The notes below the pieces were generated by a model. That model was given only the letters and a program-made list of their open reading frames with translations. It had not been told where the DNA came from and ran no database searches. From Ramlibacter monticola (GTDB taxonomy: Bacteria; Pseudomonadota; Gammaproteobacteria; Burkholderiales; Burkholderiaceae_C): a DNA stretch of 64,000 bases. The stretch lies in contig NZ_JAEQNE010000003.1 in NCBI RefSeq assembly GCF_016722785.1, positions 495,001-559,000 on the forward strand, given 5' to 3'. Both the position numbers and the translations under genes were made by a program. Position 1 is the first letter of the stretch. The number at the start of each line of letters is the position of its first letter. Positions 61,022 to 64,000 of this stretch are shown one piece after another.

Positions 61022-61079
61022 CCCCCCACGGCCCCGAGGGGGGCGCGATCCGCCTTGGGGCGGCCCGGCGGCGGATCGA
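61019..61079 (+). repeat. Palindromic intergenic repeat (copy B)
   Basis: TGACCCCCCACGGCCCCGAGG, shown here over its first 20 bases, then TTGGGGCGGCCCGGCGGCGG, fill the gap from the dapB stop to the next ATG. Same block order as 35800-35883. Confidence 0.6.
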
Positions 61080-61739
61080 ATGAGCTTCCTCGATCTCTTC
61101 CGCCAGGGCGACGCGGTCACCCAGGTGGTGGCGGTCCTGCTGCTGGCCATGTCGGTGTCGAGCTGGGTGGTCATCCTGTGGAAGGGCTGGATGCTGCGCC
61201 GGGCCGGCGTCGACGTCGCCCGCAGCACCACCGCCTTCTGGCAGGCCGGTTCGGTGCACGAGGGCCGGGACAAGGTCGCCGCCTTCGACCGCGACGCCCT
61301 GGTGCTGCCGCTCATCGCCGCCACCGAGGTGCAGGGGGCGGGCTCGCTGGCCGCCGCCGGCGACAAGTCGCAGCAGCTCACGCGGGTGTTGCGCAATGCC
61401 CTGCACGGCGTGCTGTTCAAGCTCCAGTTCGGGCAGGTCCTGCTGGCCACGGTGGGCTCCACCGCGCCTTTCGTCGGCCTGCTGGGCACCGTCTGGGGCA
61501 TCTACCACGCGCTCACGGGCATCGCCAGCGCCGGCCAGATCACGATCGACAAGGTCTCCGGCCCGGTCGGCGAGGCGCTGATCATGACGGCCGCCGGCCT
61601 GGCCGTCGCCATCCCGGCCGTGCTGGGCTACAACATCTTCGGCCGGCTGATCGGCCGCATCGAGGCGGACCTGGAGGGCTTCGCGCGCGACCTGCGCGAG
61701 CTGCTGACCCATCCGGCGACGCCCGTCGCGGCCGCCTGA
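61080..61739 (+). CDS. ExbB/TolQ/MotA-family proton channel (second locus)
   Basis: A 219-aa protein with three membrane segments and the signature TVGSTAPFVGLLGTVWGIYH and GEALIMTAAGLAVAIPAVLGYN. ATG at 61080; the ribosome-binding site is weak and the intergenic repeat lies just before it. It is followed by an ExbD-type gene after 1 base. Position between dapB and leuS is usual in Comamonadaceae. Partner (TolA or TonB) is not adjacent. Confidence 0.9.
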   Translation: MSFLDLFRQGDAVTQVVAVLLLAMSVSSWVVILWKGWMLRRAGVDVARSTTAFWQAGSVHEGRDKVAAFDRDALVLPLIAATEVQGAGSLAAAGDKSQQLTRVLRNALHGVLFKLQFGQVLLATVGSTAPFVGLLGTVWGIYHALTGIASAGQITIDKVSGPVGEALIMTAAGLAVAIPAVLGYNIFGRLIGRIEADLEGFARDLRELLTHPATPVAAA

Positions 61740-61740
61740 C

Positions 61741-62157
61741 ATGGCCTTCGGCCGCCTGGAACGTACCAAGGGCCAGGAGCCCATGAGCGAGATCAACGTC
61801 ACGCCGCTGGTCGACGTGATGCTGGTGCTGGTGGTGATCTTCATCATCACGGCGCCCCTGCTGGCCAGCTCGATCCGCCTCGACCTGCCGCGCGCCGAGG
61901 GCACGCAGGCGGCCGACGCGCCGCGTTTCGTGACGCTGGTGCTGGACCGCGCCGGCCAGGCCTTCCTCAACGACAAACCCGTCACCGCGCTGGAGCTGGC
62001 CGACCAGCTCGCGGCGACGGCCAAGCAGAACCCCGAAACCGAGATCCAGCTGCGCGCCGACACCACCGTGCCCTACGGGCGGGTGGTGGAGGTGATGGGC
62101 GTGGCGCACAAGGCGGGCCTGAGCCGCATCGGTTTCGTGGCCGAACCCGCCAAATAG
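61741..62157 (+). CDS. ExbD/TolR-family protein (second locus)
   Basis: A 138-aa protein with EINVTPLVDVMLVLVVIFI (membrane Asp) and a periplasmic domain. It closely matches the first ExbD at 35884 in the membrane segment but not elsewhere. It forms a unit with the ExbB-type gene just upstream. Confidence 0.92.
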   Translation: MAFGRLERTKGQEPMSEINVTPLVDVMLVLVVIFIITAPLLASSIRLDLPRAEGTQAADAPRFVTLVLDRAGQAFLNDKPVTALELADQLAATAKQNPETEIQLRADTTVPYGRVVEVMGVAHKAGLSRIGFVAEPAK

Positions 62158-62176
62158 GGGCCATTCCCCTAGCCCC

Positions 62177-64000
<1,824 letters not shown>

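Overview
This is a very GC-rich stretch of a betaproteobacterial chromosome, almost certainly from the Burkholderiales, family Comamonadaceae (Ramlibacter/Variovorax/Hydrogenophaga type). The evidence is the gene orders fur<>bamE-dapB-exbB/exbD-leuS, hpf-ptsN-hprK and uvrA<>MFS-ssb, the abundance of TRAP and tripartite tricarboxylate (Tct/Bug) solute uptake genes, and palindromic intergenic repeats of a kind common in that family. No rRNA, tRNA, CRISPR array, phage or insertion sequence was recognised. The genus is inference; no database search was possible.

Layout. 1-1351: YihY/BrkB membrane protein with a 15-bp tandem repeat in its tail. 1361-9990: a catabolic-looking cluster. On the minus strand it reads TRAP transporter dctP-dctQ-dctM, two tandem paralogues that join a c-type haem domain to a Vgb-like beta-propeller, and a Tat-type alpha/beta hydrolase. 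Divergent from it is a two-subunit Rieske ring-hydroxylating oxygenase. This is the best candidate for an undescribed pathway. 10065-17725: a membrane-anchored trehalose-6-phosphate synthase, a multicopper oxidase and two hybrid sensor kinases. 17798-24554: pyrF, a GlsB-like protein, uvrA, a secreted protein of unknown function, an MFS exporter and ssb. 24595-28790: the two-component pair tctDE divergent from tctBA, with no tctC.

28908-39182: mnmA carries an in-frame insertion that contains a palindrome. A TonB-like proline-rich protein with a hexanucleotide repeat follows. Then come an aldolase / Bug receptor / hydroxyacid dehydrogenase operon, nudJ, an exbB-exbD-exbD module coupled to an unknown membrane protein, an unknown 240-aa protein and a metallophosphoesterase. 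39314-44214: pntAB (PntA with a duplicated N-terminus) and an acyl-CoA ligase. 44374-50138: a complete dipeptide ABC transporter dppBCDFA, with long palindromes on both sides of dppBC. 50139-50767: an intergenic region with a perfect 21-bp inverted repeat and a 27-codon membrane microprotein gene. 50768-56073: mtnN, a zinc-type ABC uptake operon without its ATPase, and corA. 56434-59049: two small unknown genes, hpf, ptsN and hprK. 59075-64000: fur divergent from bamE, dapB, a second exbB/exbD pair and leuS, which runs off the window end.

How the genes work together. Transport dominates: TRAP, Tct, Dpp and Zn-type systems, MFS and CorA, with two proton-channel (ExbB/ExbD) sets. Several expected partners are absent: tctC beside tctBA, znuC beside the zinc genes, otsB beside otsA, and ferredoxin/reductase genes beside the Rieske oxygenase. 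Several housekeeping genes (pyrF, mnmA, mtnN, leuS) have a -10-like box only 6-10 bases before the start codon and no clear Shine-Dalgarno sequence, which suggests leaderless or near-leaderless transcripts.
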